Position numbers and translations under genes: made by a program. A stretch of DNA of 64,000 nt, taken from Eubacterium maltosivorans. GTDB taxonomy: Bacteria; Bacillota; Clostridia; Eubacteriales; Eubacteriaceae. The stretch is from assembly GCF_002441855.2 (NCBI RefSeq), contig NZ_CP029487.1, positions 2,666,001-2,730,000 on the forward strand. The letters are read 5' to 3'. How positions within the stretch are numbered: the first letter of the stretch is position 1; every line of letters starts with the position of its first letter. The notes below the pieces were generated by a model, which worked only from the letters and a program-made list of their open reading frames with translations, ran no database searches and was not told the DNA's origin. Positions 41,170-50,688 of this stretch are shown piece after piece.

Positions 41170-44100
41170 TCAATTTTCCACCAGATTATCCGCTAATTGA
41201 TGGATTGCTTCACGCAGACCATTGCGATACTTAATCTTTGACAGCGTCTGAACTTCCTCATCATGCGCTAAATTTTTGTAATCAACACTGGCCTTCGCAA
41301 TGATATCACGAATCTGACCTGTATCATCTAAATCCTGCACGCCGTATCGATGATGGCTGAACAACGCCCGCATCCCGGCGCTTGTGATAATATCCACAAT
41401 CCCCCATTTGATTCTGAAATCCAGGAGTGTTCGATCCAGACTGATACAGCTGGCTGCCTGTATCGTTTCCTCACTGCTGTTTAATCTTGCCGGATATCTG
41501 TAGCCAGAGCCTTTTGGAGGATAATATCCTTTTATAATGGCCGTTGCAGCGTTCATGATCTTCGCAGCATAATTTCGATCCTCCAGGCCATTAGCAAACT
41601 GATTGATTTTTTCTCTGGTCTCTCTGGCTTCTTCTGTCTGCTGCTCATGCACCTGATTTAACAGATCTTCAACCAGTTTTGTCAGATAATCATAATCTAT
41701 TTTTACGTCTTTTACATGTGTCATTTTAAGTTCTATTTGGTACAACGGGACTTTTTTTTCTTTTGCGATATGCTGTTTCAGTTCATTGGTTAATACGGTT
41801 GTCAGCATTACTTCCTGCTCGCCCGTCATCCCAAGGGCCTCGACTAACTCATCCGGATCATCATAATTAAAGCCCACTTTAATTCCATCCACTTCCCCGG
41901 GATCATACTGTTTTAGTTTGGCCATACCAATGTTGTATTCTTTAAGCAATTCCATCATTTCTTCTTTACTTTTTTCAGATGGCGGCAGCTGCTGAAACGC
42001 GTTTGTCAAACCGCTTAACTGGTTCACCACCTTTTTCACTTCGGCAAAAACATCTTCAAAAGGCTTTGCGATAACGCCGTCTTTTTCGTTGGCTTTACGC
42101 TGTTCATCCTCAGATAAATTCGCCGATTCTTTATTGGCATAGACCGCCAGAGCCGCATTCATCAGTTTTTCATTCTGCGCGGGCCACCGATAATTTACAA
42201 CACGTCCCCAGGGTTTTTCCTGCATATCCGCAATACGATTGGTTCTGGAATACGCTTGGATAAGTGATGCTCCCTTGAGTGTTCTGTCGACATAAAGCGT
42301 GTTGAGCTCCGGCGCGTCAAAGCCCGTCAACAGCTGATCGACAACGATGACGAGATCGAGAAAATTTTTATCCGCTGCCGTCTTGTTTAAACGGCTGATA
42401 ATATCCTGCGTGTAACCTGACACATTATCCATTCCAAAGCTCGTATCAAACGCTTTATTGTAGGTTTGAATGGCCTCAAACAGTCCTTTGTTAGTTGAAA
42501 GCATGCTGTTATTATTGGAGTTGTTTTGACTGAAGGTCACTGCAACTTTTAAGGTTTGGCCGCCATTCTGTCTGTTTTGAGCATTCACACGTTGGAATTC
42601 ATTGTAGTACATCATTGCCATCGGCGTACTCGCTTCTCCTCCCCCGACATGGGTTGTAAAAAGAGCATTGTACTTTCCTTCATTCGAGCGATTGCGCCAG
42701 TTCTTAAAGATGTCTTCAACGACCAAACGAATGTGTTCGGGGTTTTCATCATAAAAACTCGGTTCAACCGCATCATCCATATCCTCTCCGGTAAGATTTG
42801 CAATTTTTTCCTGTATCTGTTCATCAGACCACTTTGGGTGTCGGTTTTTATAGAACCTTGGTAAGTAGTCTGTCTTCATTTTTTCTTCGTCAATCGTTGT
42901 TTCAAAATCGACTTTAAATCCCAAAACATTTCGATCTGCAATGGCCTCACGAATTGTGTAAGCGTGAAGTAAAGGGCCAAAAATATCTTCTGTGCGCAAT
43001 CCCATCTTTATCTCATCAAACTTTGGCGTTCCCGTATATCCCACCCAGGCAGATTTTCTAAAAGCCTTTTGAATTTTTGCAAAGCTCTCGCCCCCGGTTG
43101 AGCGGTGGGCTTCATCGACGATAAACACAATATTTTTGTCCGGCGCTTTAAAGTTTTTTCTTTTAACTAAATTTTCCAGTTTCTGCACAGAGGTGACAAT
43201 GATATTGTTATCCTTTCTTTTTAACTTACGGCTCAACTCATTGGTATTCTTTGTATCTTCGATGCTTCCTATTTTATCGTCGTTGTCGATATCGCTGTCC
43301 GGATCATAGGCTCTGTAGTTCTCATTTGTCTGTGTCGTCAGGGCGATTCTGTCCACTAAAAAAACGACTTTATCAATTTTAGGCATACGGCTCGCCAGCC
43401 ATGCAGTTTTAAAACTGGTAATGGTCTTACCAGAACCGGTCGTATGCCAGATATATCCTACCTTATTTGTTCCGAGTTCAAAATCAACCTTTTTCAGACT
43501 TTCAATCACTTTTTGTGTGGCAAATACCTGATAAGGGCGCATCACCTTAAGCATTTGCTTATTTTTTGTGCCGTCCAGAATCATGTAGTTTGTCGCCATT
43601 TGATGCGCCATTGGAATACTCAGCACCCCATCCGCAAACTCTTTCCAATGATGTACAATTCCATTGTCTTCTTTACGCTGCCAGTGAAAGGCGAAATCCT
43701 TGTTAAATTTCTCGGACGTTGTATTTGCCATGTATTTCACATTATTGGGCGTCATTGCGACCAAAATTTGTAACGTCGAGAAAATATCGCGGTATTGATT
43801 CTCATCAATGTACTGGTGCATTTGATTTAATGCTTCGTTGATGTCATGGGTATCGCTTTTTTCTTCTATTTGAATGATAGGCAACCCATTGATGAGCAGT
43901 GTGGTATCGAAACGGCGGGGCTTTTTTCCTGCAATCACTGCGGGACGATAGATTTGATTAACGACTTGATAAACCGTATCCCCCGCTCCAATCTGTTTTT
44001 GGTCAAACACTGTCAAAAACACATGGCGGCCGTCATCTAAATCAATTTCGATTTGTGATACGCCGTTGAGTCCATATAAAAACTGTCCTGCCTCATAGGG

Positions 44101-44373
44101 TGTCTTAATATCCGATATAATTTTCTTAACCTGATTAAATTCAACGCTGCTGAGAGGATGATCCAAGGTGTTATGGTTGTGTTGTTCCAAAATATCCTTG
44201 AAATTGTTCCAAAGTGCCTCTGTGGTTTTAATTGTCGGTTCATATTTCCATTGCTTGATTTTCACACCATAGCTCTCAACCGTTTCACGAACAAGTGTAT
44301 TATCCTCCGATTGTGTTCCTACACCGCCTGTTAGATGCTGAATTAGCTGTGTTTCAAACTGATTTTCATTCAT
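41170..44373 (-). CDS. hsdR: Type I restriction-modification system restriction subunit
   Basis: A 1067-aa endonuclease-translocase. The N-terminal PD-(D/E)xK nuclease has TTLLINGLPIIQIEEKSDT (near 170). The SF2 motor has Walker A IWHTTGSGKTITSFKTAW (near 318), motif II VFIVDEAHRSTGG, motif III GYTGTPKFD, and motif VI YSRTNRI near LIQAYSRTNRIADM. The C-terminal helical part binds the methylase core. It starts directly after the stop of the small S-like gene (TAAATG) with GGAGGCAACC as ribosome site. All motor motifs look intact, so the system should be functional. Confidence 0.96.
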   Translation of the reverse strand: MNENQFETQLIQHLTGGVGTQSEDNTLVRETVESYGVKIKQWKYEPTIKTTEALWNNFKDILEQHNHNTLDHPLSSVEFNQVKKIISDIKTPYEAGQFLYGLNGVSQIEIDLDDGRHVFLTVFDQKQIGAGDTVYQVVNQIYRPAVIAGKKPRRFDTTLLINGLPIIQIEEKSDTHDINEALNQMHQYIDENQYRDIFSTLQILVAMTPNNVKYMANTTSEKFNKDFAFHWQRKEDNGIVHHWKEFADGVLSIPMAHQMATNYMILDGTKNKQMLKVMRPYQVFATQKVIESLKKVDFELGTNKVGYIWHTTGSGKTITSFKTAWLASRMPKIDKVVFLVDRIALTTQTNENYRAYDPDSDIDNDDKIGSIEDTKNTNELSRKLKRKDNNIIVTSVQKLENLVKRKNFKAPDKNIVFIVDEAHRSTGGESFAKIQKAFRKSAWVGYTGTPKFDEIKMGLRTEDIFGPLLHAYTIREAIADRNVLGFKVDFETTIDEEKMKTDYLPRFYKNRHPKWSDEQIQEKIANLTGEDMDDAVEPSFYDENPEHIRLVVEDIFKNWRNRSNEGKYNALFTTHVGGGEASTPMAMMYYNEFQRVNAQNRQNGGQTLKVAVTFSQNNSNNNSMLSTNKGLFEAIQTYNKAFDTSFGMDNVSGYTQDIISRLNKTAADKNFLDLVIVVDQLLTGFDAPELNTLYVDRTLKGASLIQAYSRTNRIADMQEKPWGRVVNYRWPAQNEKLMNAALAVYANKESANLSEDEQRKANEKDGVIAKPFEDVFAEVKKVVNQLSGLTNAFQQLPPSEKSKEEMMELLKEYNIGMAKLKQYDPGEVDGIKVGFNYDDPDELVEALGMTGEQEVMLTTVLTNELKQHIAKEKKVPLYQIELKMTHVKDVKIDYDYLTKLVEDLLNQVHEQQTEEARETREKINQFANGLEDRNYAAKIMNAATAIIKGYYPPKGSGYRYPARLNSSEETIQAASCISLDRTLLDFRIKWGIVDIITSAGMRALFSHHRYGVQDLDDTGQIRDIIAKASVDYKNLAHDEEVQTLSKIKYRNGLREAIHQLADNLVEN

Positions 44374-44940
44374 TTAGGTTGCCTCCTCCAATTTTTGCAA
44401 TGTAATGGCTTTTTCAAATCTAATTGCACGCTCTTTGATCGCCGCCAGACGTAATTGTTTAAAGTAAATATCCCCAATAATTTTTTGTCTGTCGAGTGAT
44501 GGGAAAGCTGGTATCTCAAGTTCTTTTACTTGTTTTACAGTGTATTTTAAAACCTGAGATCCCTGCATCCCTCGCGCAAATTGTTTTCTGACCGCTTTAT
44601 TTTCGTTCAATAAATAAACCAAATATTGGGGATCGATATCTTCACCAGGAACTAGCTTGACATAATTTTGTGTGTACAGGTATCCTTCATGTTCTTCTCT
44701 AACTATTGAAGCTTCACCCGATATTAAACTGAACAGCACGTCTGAAGCCATAAGCGTATTGACTTCATCCCATGTACGTATCATTTTATTATCATTACCG
44801 TCCGAACGAATACCAGTTAAATCCTCTGATAAATTCACCTGACTATAAACCAGGTACATAGGTGTACGTTCATCAAAACTCTCATTAATCCTGAATTGTG
44901 GCGTGCCGCTTACGAATCGAACAATTTTATGCATCATCAT
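44374..44940 (-). CDS. Single-TRD restriction S subunit-like protein
   Basis: A 188-aa protein, about half an HsdS, first gene of the R-M operon. It reads as one target recognition domain (IVRFVSGTPQFRINESFDERTPMYLVYSQ, DVLFSLISGEASIVREEHEGYLYTQNYVKLVPGEDIDPQYLVYLL, MQGSQVLKYTVKQVKELEIPAFPSLDRQKIIGDIYFKQLRLAAIKERA) with one terminal helix. It is not a duplicate of either half of the 411-aa HsdS. The start at 44940 has GGAAGG before it. It might dimerise as a second specificity module or regulate the complex. Confidence 0.82.
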   Translation of the reverse strand: MMMHKIVRFVSGTPQFRINESFDERTPMYLVYSQVNLSEDLTGIRSDGNDNKMIRTWDEVNTLMASDVLFSLISGEASIVREEHEGYLYTQNYVKLVPGEDIDPQYLVYLLNENKAVRKQFARGMQGSQVLKYTVKQVKELEIPAFPSLDRQKIIGDIYFKQLRLAAIKERAIRFEKAITLQKLEEAT

Positions 44941-45036
44941 TTTAGTGCCTTCCAAAAATTACATTTTATCTTAGTTCTATTCTATCATCTCACTTTCAAT
45001 TCGTCAATCTTTTTGTGCTTTTTTCAAATTACAATA

Positions 45037-45077
45037 AAAAAATGACAGGTTTCAATGGTTGAACACCTATCATTTTT
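45037..45077. terminator. Bidirectional terminator between small ORF and R-M operon
   Basis: Arms AAAAATGACAGGT and ACCTATCATTTTT (one mismatch) with an inner TTCAA/TTGAA pair and a short loop. T runs are present on both strands. It follows the 45152-45400 gene and isolates the R-M operon. Confidence 0.8.
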
Positions 45078-45151
45078 AATCATCGACTTAACCATATATC
45101 GAAAGTTAAAACCAATATATGCAATATCGCTCTAAACTCTATATACTTATT

Positions 45152-45400
45152 TTAAGACCTATTATTAATTTTCCATATGCCACGTGAGCTAACTTTTGCT
45201 GACTCCATCTTCCCTAATTTCCGTAACTCCGTTGCAGCCCATCTAATGTCATACTGCCATGTATAAAATAAATTTTCAGAATGTTCTAACTGTGTTTGGT
45301 AGTGTTCCCAAATATATTTACATACACTTACAATATCAGCCTTTCCTCCTAATTGATCCAAGGTATCGTACAATATATTTGGCAAATCATTTCTATTCAT
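45152..45400 (-). CDS. Small winged-helix-like hypothetical protein (Mrr N-terminal-like)
   Basis: An 82-aa protein: MNRNDLPNILYDTLDQLGGKADIVSVCKYIWEHYQTQL, then FYTWQYDIRWAATELRKLGKMESAKVSSRGIWKI. The pattern (helix, QLGGKA, helix, then a tail ending G-x-W-x-I) is that of the Mrr_N winged helix found at the front of Mrr-type restriction enzymes and as free small proteins. The start at 45400 follows GAGGTGAAAGTA. It sits at the right edge of the defence island as its own unit and could be a regulator. Confidence 0.6.
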   Translation of the reverse strand: MNRNDLPNILYDTLDQLGGKADIVSVCKYIWEHYQTQLEHSENLFYTWQYDIRWAATELRKLGKMESAKVSSRGIWKINNRS

Positions 45401-45499
45401 TACTTTCACCTCATTAATACTATATTTCTAAAACTTCTGCATAACATATTGCCAGCCTCTCTCCTGTTGATAGCAAAAACATCATCACCGTAAGAACAC

Positions 45500-46867
45500 T
45501 TATTTTTGTTTGAGATAACAGACCGTCTCCACATGCCCCCCATGAGGAAACATATCCACACAGCAGACCTTCTTCACCGCATACCCTGCTTCTTTAAAAA
45601 ACGGCAGATCCCGCGCCAGGGAGGTGGCTTTGCAGGACACGTAGATAAAGGTGTCCGGTTTAAAGTCGATAATTTTAAAGATCGCTTTGGGGTGGATGCC
45701 ATCCCTCGGGGGGTCGAGGATGATGATATCGGGATTGTCAGGAAGCTCGGCGACTTTTTCCATGACATCGCCGGCGATAAACTCGCAGTTGCGCAGGCCG
45801 TTGGCTTCGGCGTTGACCCTGGCGGCTTCGACGGCTTCCTCAATGAGCTCGATACCGATGACTTTTTTCGCCACCGGGGCCAGTACCTGGGCAATGGTGC
45901 CGGTACCGCAGTACAAATCAAAAATGATTTTATCCTGGCGGTCACCGACGTAATCGCGGACAACAGAATACAGCTTTTCTGCGCCCAATGTATTTGTCTG
46001 GAAAAAAGAGAAGGTCCAGATTTCAAATTCCAGACCTAAAATTTTATCATGGATACAGTCCTCACCGTACAGGATATGCAGGTCATCTTTTTTCACCACA
46101 TCGGCCACGCCGTCGTTGATGGTATGGAGGATACCCTTAATTTCGCCGGACAACCCGAGCTTCAGGAGCAGCTCGATAAAAGCTGCATTGTCCAGTTCTG
46201 CCTGAGTGGTTGTGACCAGATTGATGAGGATTTCTCCAGTCTGCTTGCCTTTGCGGATAACTAGATGGCGCAGGAATCCTTCATGGCTGCGCTTGTGAAA
46301 ATAGGTCACGTCCTTTTCTTCAAAATAACTGAGGACAGCTTTCTGGATAATGTTAAAGTCCTCATCGGTCAGGCGGCAGCAGTTGGTTTTGACAATGTTG
46401 TAAAAGCTGCCGCGCTCGTGCATGCCCAGAAGCAGTGGACCATCCTTCACATCGTCGCCGAAAGAATACTCCATTTTATTGCGATACTCAAACACCTCCG
46501 GGCTGGGGATAATCCCTCCAAACTCAAAGCCGTCGATTCCAGCTTTATCCAGCAGGTTTAAAACGTAATCGGCCTTTAGATTGAGCTGTTTTTCGTAGGG
46601 CAGGCTCTGGTAGGTACAGCCACCGCATTTGCCAAAGGCCGGGCACCTCGCCGGAATCTCTAAAGGAGACGCCTCCAGAATTTCCAGAGGCTGTCCTTCA
46701 ATTTTCTTACTGCGTTTTTTGGTAATTCGGGTTTTAATGAGCTGCCCGGGAATGCCATTTTTGACCACAACCTTTTTTGCGCCGCTCTCTTCCTCCACCA
46801 TTCCCCAGGATTTTCCTGGAAATTCAATGCCTTCTATTCTAATATCGATAATATCGCCTTTTTTCAT
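45500..46867 (-). CDS. rlmD: 23S rRNA (uracil(1939)-C5)-methyltransferase RlmD family
   Basis: A 455-aa RNA methyltransferase. The TRAM domain (residues 1-60) is followed by the iron-sulfur cysteines CPAFGKCGGCTYQSLPYEKQL (the fourth Cys, of NCCRL, is near 160). The SAM domain has FDLYCGTGTIAQVLAP, GIELIEEAVEAARVNAEANGL and the catalytic region IILDPPRDGIHP and IYVSCKATSLARDL, whose Cys is the nucleophile. It modifies a uridine of 23S rRNA; Firmicutes paralogues (RlmCD) can also modify U747, so the exact base is uncertain. AGAGGAACCA precedes the start. It marks the return to core genome. Confidence 0.92.
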   Translation of the reverse strand: MKKGDIIDIRIEGIEFPGKSWGMVEEESGAKKVVVKNGIPGQLIKTRITKKRSKKIEGQPLEILEASPLEIPARCPAFGKCGGCTYQSLPYEKQLNLKADYVLNLLDKAGIDGFEFGGIIPSPEVFEYRNKMEYSFGDDVKDGPLLLGMHERGSFYNIVKTNCCRLTDEDFNIIQKAVLSYFEEKDVTYFHKRSHEGFLRHLVIRKGKQTGEILINLVTTTQAELDNAAFIELLLKLGLSGEIKGILHTINDGVADVVKKDDLHILYGEDCIHDKILGLEFEIWTFSFFQTNTLGAEKLYSVVRDYVGDRQDKIIFDLYCGTGTIAQVLAPVAKKVIGIELIEEAVEAARVNAEANGLRNCEFIAGDVMEKVAELPDNPDIIILDPPRDGIHPKAIFKIIDFKPDTFIYVSCKATSLARDLPFFKEAGYAVKKVCCVDMFPHGGHVETVCYLKQK

Positions 46868-46984
46868 TGGTTCCTCTTTCTCGTGTTTAAATATATTGAT
46901 AATTTATTGTATCATCTTTGGTTAAAAAAAGAAACGCCACGGCTATATTAAGACAGACAAAACAGATAATATGGTGTTAAGATA

Positions 46985-47022
46985 AAAAACCCGGAGGATA
47001 TCAATGTACCCTCCGGGTTTTT
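46985..47022. terminator. Bidirectional terminator overlapping the GNAT stop codon
   Basis: Arms AAAAACCCGGAGG (46985-46997) and CCTCCGGGTTTTT (47010-47022) around a 12-nt loop, T-rich on both sides. It serves the GNAT gene. Confidence 0.88.
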
Positions 47023-47618
47023 TATTCGTATAATTCCTTCTTCATAATCAACAGTTTACGGATACCTGCTATGCGCAGCAGAAGATTGGCCTGTATTTCA
47101 GTGGTCTTAAAGCCCAGATGACGGTACAGGCGGATGGCATTTCCGTTGTCGCCGATCACGTCCAGGCTCAAGCTGGTAACACCGATATTTTCAGCCACAT
47201 AATTGATCATTTTTGTGGCAATGCCCTGTCCTCTGCAGACCGGGTCGGTGGCCAGAAAGTCGATGTAGCCCTCGTCATCCCTTTTTACAGCGGGCTTTCC
47301 AATGATAAACATAAGCTGCGTCTTGATGACTCGGCTCTTTACAGGCCCGAATAACCGGGATGCCCCGCTTCTTTTTATATCGAAGGCACGGCGTTTGTTA
47401 TCGGAGTAGGCCAGCAGGCCCACGACTTTTTCGCCGTCAAGACAGACATAGGCCATATCATTTCGCAGCGCCGGCTCAAAGAGCTGAAACAGCACTTCCT
47501 TATCGGCCGAAATAGATTTGATCATATCGTAAAAGCCCTCGACAAACAAATGGACCGCCTGGTGCCGGAAGTCAGACTCCAGTGTATTGAGTTTGGTAAT
47601 TTTATAATCCTTCTTCAT
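47022..47618 (-). CDS. GNAT family N-acetyltransferase
   Basis: A 198-aa acyl-CoA-dependent acetyltransferase. The C-terminal GNAT core is visible: YIDFLATDPVCRGQGIATKMINYVAENIG carries the acetyl-CoA loop R-G-Q-G-I-A, and SLSLDVIGDNGNAIRLYRHLGFKTTEIQ is the closing beta-bulge region. The N-terminal part (HQAVHLFVEGFYDMIKSISADKE) is less typical. The substrate is unknown. GGGAGGAAATC precedes the start. It appears monocistronic. Confidence 0.9.
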   Translation of the reverse strand: MKKDYKITKLNTLESDFRHQAVHLFVEGFYDMIKSISADKEVLFQLFEPALRNDMAYVCLDGEKVVGLLAYSDNKRRAFDIKRSGASRLFGPVKSRVIKTQLMFIIGKPAVKRDDEGYIDFLATDPVCRGQGIATKMINYVAENIGVTSLSLDVIGDNGNAIRLYRHLGFKTTEIQANLLLRIAGIRKLLIMKKELYE

Positions 47619-47681
47619 GATTTCCTCCCAGTGTTATTACAATGATTATACCCCGCTTCGCTTAAAGAAAAATCAGGACGT

Positions 47682-47706
47682 TAAAAAAGACCTGCTCTCG
47701 CAGATC
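47682..47706 (-). terminator. Terminator of the TrpXYZ-like ABC operon
   Basis: Minus strand GATCTGC-GAGA-GCAGGTC (47689-47706, one G-T pair) followed by six T, 10 bp after the ATPase stop codon. Confidence 0.75.
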
Positions 47707-47715
47707 CTTTTCCTT

Positions 47716-48513
47716 TTATAACGAATTGCCGTCTTCAATACTGATTTCATTAAATTTATCGGTCAGGTCTCTGACCACCAGGGCGTCCTTCACGTCGTCA
47801 GATTTATCAATCACGATATTACCGCGGTGCATCATGACCAGCCGGTCGCCGTAGTTGATGGCAAACTTGAGATTATGCGTAACCATGAGGGTGGTCAGGT
47901 TTTTTTCGCGTATCAGCTTTTCGGTGAGCTCCATGACGTTTTCGCTGGATTTTGGGTCAAGAGCAGCGGTATGCTCGTCAAGAATGAGCAGATCGATGGG
48001 CGTCATGGTGGAGATGAGCAGCGCCAGGGCCTGACGCTGGCCGCCGGACAGACTGCCAACCTGCAGATCAATTTTATCCTCAAGCCCCAGCTTTAAAAGC
48101 TCCAGCTGGCTTTTATAAAAATCAATGCGCTTTTTATTAACGCCAATGCCCAGTCCATAGGGCTTGCCTTTCCGGTCTGCCAGGGCCATGTTTTCAAGGA
48201 TAGTCATACTGGGACAGGTACCTAGAGAAGGATCCTGGAACACACGGCCGATAAAGGCTGAGTGCTGGTATTCCTTGAGCCCGGTAATATCCTTGCCGCC
48301 GACATAAACCTTTCCCTGATCTACAGGCAGGCTGCCGCAGAGCAGGTTTAAAATGGTCGTTTTTCCAGAGCCGTTACTCCCGATGACAGAAACGAAGCGT
48401 CCCTTTTCAATATTCAGATTAAAGTCCTGAAACAACACCACCTCATTGACAGAATCCGGATTGAAGGTTTTATAAATATGTTCCATACGGACAAGGGGTT
48501 CATTATTCTGCAT
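47716..48513 (-). CDS. ABC transporter ATP-binding protein (TrpZ-like)
   Basis: A 265-aa ATPase with Walker A IGSNGSGKTTIL, Q-loop region FIGRVFQDPSLGTCPSMT, signature LSGGQRQALALL (shortened at its end, as in this family), Walker B LLILDEHTAALD and H-loop MVTHNLKF. It overlaps the permease gene by 11 bp. With the permease and lipoprotein it forms an importer of the family with PF04392 binding proteins, for which tryptophan is the proposed substrate when a Trp T-box precedes the operon. Confidence 0.92.
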   Translation of the reverse strand: MQNNEPLVRMEHIYKTFNPDSVNEVVLFQDFNLNIEKGRFVSVIGSNGSGKTTILNLLCGSLPVDQGKVYVGGKDITGLKEYQHSAFIGRVFQDPSLGTCPSMTILENMALADRKGKPYGLGIGVNKKRIDFYKSQLELLKLGLEDKIDLQVGSLSGGQRQALALLISTMTPIDLLILDEHTAALDPKSSENVMELTEKLIREKNLTTLMVTHNLKFAINYGDRLVMMHRGNIVIDKSDDVKDALVVRDLTDKFNEISIEDGNSL

Positions 48514-49396
48514 GGTTTTTCTTTCTCCTTTCCGGGAAAAGCTTGCCGCCTACCAGAGCAATCGTGAATATAATGGCCATGAGCAGCTTGAGGTAGTTTG
48601 TCGGCAGGCCGATCTGCATGGCGATGGCCAGGCAGGCCTTGTAGATGATGGCTCCGAAGATCACTGCAAGGGTCGGTTTTACAAAGGATACCCGCTTGAA
48701 CAGGTTCATCCCAATGATGACTGAAGCCAGCGCCATAACGACCATCCCTGTCCCTACCGCCACGTTGGCGGATTCGGTCTGCTGTGCCAGAATACAGCCA
48801 GACAGGGCGGTACATCCGTTGCCGATGGCCAGACCGATGATTTTCATCTTTCCGGGATCACGCCCCTGTGAGACAACATACTGCGGGTTATCCCCGGACG
48901 CGCGGAGCAGCATGCCGGACTGGGTTTTTAAATACAGATCGATGAGCAGCTTGACCACAATACAGATCACTGCCACCATGATCACAAGACCGTAGCCTGG
49001 GGGCAGAATGGTCGCCAGCCCGGTGTTAAAAATGGTGGGCATGTTGTAAAAGGGCAGCACTGCGCTGCCGCCGGTCAGGGCCAGGTTAATACTGTACAGC
49101 CCCGTCATCACAAGAATCCCGGAGAGCAGGTCGGTGATACCGAGCTTCACATGGAGAAATCCGGTAATACAGCCAGCGGCCGCCCCCACGATAAAGGCCG
49201 CGACGCACGCGAGCCATGGATTAACCCCGGCGGTAATCAGCATAGCGGTGAGACACATCCCAAGCGGGAAGGTTCCGTCGACTGAAAGATCGGGAAAATC
49301 CAGAACAGAATAGGTAATATACACCCCGACGGCCATAATCCCATAGATAAAGCCTTCCTCGAGGACGTTGATTACCAAGCCACCTATAATATCCAT
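48503..49396 (-). CDS. ABC transporter permease (TrpY-like, BPD_transp_2)
   Basis: A 297-aa membrane protein with eight to nine helices. Typical segments are YSVLDFPDLSVDGTFPLGMCLTAML (residues 29-53), which opens the LivH-like fold, and LRASGDNPQYVVSQGRDPGKMKIIGLAIGNGCTALSGCILAQQTESANVAVGTGMVVMALASVIIG, the family signature region. The end KLFPERRKKN is cytoplasmic. It is the channel for the substrate bound by the lipoprotein at 49498-50505. Confidence 0.93.
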   Translation of the reverse strand: MDIIGGLVINVLEEGFIYGIMAVGVYITYSVLDFPDLSVDGTFPLGMCLTAMLITAGVNPWLACVAAFIVGAAAGCITGFLHVKLGITDLLSGILVMTGLYSINLALTGGSAVLPFYNMPTIFNTGLATILPPGYGLVIMVAVICIVVKLLIDLYLKTQSGMLLRASGDNPQYVVSQGRDPGKMKIIGLAIGNGCTALSGCILAQQTESANVAVGTGMVVMALASVIIGMNLFKRVSFVKPTLAVIFGAIIYKACLAIAMQIGLPTNYLKLLMAIIFTIALVGGKLFPERRKKNHAE

Positions 49397-49497
49397 TTAA
49401 CATAGTCCTTTCATTGATTAACTGAAACGTACAAAACAGAGGCCGCCGCCCGGGCGCCTCTGCCTGATTTTATCTGGGAACCGGATTCGATTCTTCC

Positions 49498-50505
49498 TTA
49501 TTTGGAAACTGCGGTCGCTGTGCTTAAATCCTGCGGCAGTGTTAAGCCCAGGGTTTCCATGACTTCCTTATTATAAACCGGTGAGCTTTCAGTCACTTCC
49601 TGAACGGCCATATCCGCGGCCTTTTCTTCACCCTTTAAGATTTTAGCGGCCATTTCGCCGGTCTGTTTTCCAAGGGCGACATAGTCGATGCTCTGAGATG
49701 CCAGACAGCCGTTTTTAACCTGTTCCTCCTCTGAACCAAACACTGGAATTTTCGCGTCGTTAGCGGCTTTTAACACTGTGCTCAGATTATCCACGACGTT
49801 ATTGTCGGTAAAGTTGTTAATGCAGTTGACACCCTTTGATACCAGTGTCTGCGCGCCTGCGGCAACCTCTGAAGCGTTGGTCACGCCCACAGCCTCTACC
49901 TCAAAGCCATAGTTTGGAGCAATCTGTTTGAACTTTTCCAGATGCGATACGGAGTTCGGCTCACTGGTGGTGTACAGGATACCGATTTTCTTAGCGTCTG
50001 GCAGGAAGGAACGGATCATTTTAATCTGGGCTTCCAGAGGCAGCACATCGGCTGTACCGGTGCAATTGTCGCCTGGTTTTTCCATGGACTGAACGATCTT
50101 AGCAGATACCGGGTCGGATACTGCGGTAAAGACCACAGGAATATCGCCGCCTTTCGTGGCTGCATAGGCAGACATCGCTGCTGGTGTGGCGATACCGGCG
50201 ATCAGGTTGTATTTTTTTGACACCATGTTTTTTGCGGCCATATCGGCATTGGCGACATCGCCCTGGGCGTTCTGGAACTCGATGGTCAGATTCTCGCCTT
50301 CCTTAAAGCCGCCGGCTTCCAATCCCTGTTTAAAGCCCTCGTAGCAATTATCAAGAGACGGATGTGTCGCGTACTGAATGACTCCGACCGTGACCTTGCC
50401 GTCGTCTGACGCGCTGCCGCCGTTACTGCTGCATCCCGCTGTAAAACCTGCTACCATCGCGACACTTACCACACCAACCAATACTCTTTTAAATAATTTA
50501 TTCAT
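49498..50505 (-). CDS. ABC transporter substrate-binding lipoprotein (TrpX-like)
   Basis: A 335-aa protein with a lipoprotein signal peptide; the lipobox is AGFTAGC with the modified Cys at residue 25. The mature part is the ABC_sub_bind fold: TVGVIQYATHPSLDNCYEGFKQGLEAGGFKEGENLTIEFQNAQGD, then PVVFTAVSDPVSAKIVQSMEKPG, IGILYTTSEPNS, TDNNVVDNLSTVLKAANDAKIPVFGSEEEQVKNGCLASQSIDYVALGKQTGEMAAKIL. This family binds amino acids, tryptophan among them. It is the first gene after the T-box leader, with AGAGGAAAATGAA before the start. Confidence 0.93.
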   Translation of the reverse strand: MNKLFKRVLVGVVSVAMVAGFTAGCSSNGGSASDDGKVTVGVIQYATHPSLDNCYEGFKQGLEAGGFKEGENLTIEFQNAQGDVANADMAAKNMVSKKYNLIAGIATPAAMSAYAATKGGDIPVVFTAVSDPVSAKIVQSMEKPGDNCTGTADVLPLEAQIKMIRSFLPDAKKIGILYTTSEPNSVSHLEKFKQIAPNYGFEVEAVGVTNASEVAAGAQTLVSKGVNCINNFTDNNVVDNLSTVLKAANDAKIPVFGSEEEQVKNGCLASQSIDYVALGKQTGEMAAKILKGEEKAADMAVQEVTESSPVYNKEVMETLGLTLPQDLSTATAVSK

Positions 50506-50688
50506 TTCATTTTCCTCTTTCTGTTTTAATATTTAAATGCTGAATTTCCGTTTCTCATTTTATCTATATTATCGTTCCACCAGCCAATCATATGACATCA
50601 ACTCCTTTTTATGGATCATATTTTGCTACCGTTCGTCCGCGAACGCGCACTACTCACTGCCAATTCCATAGAACTTGGACAAAACATC

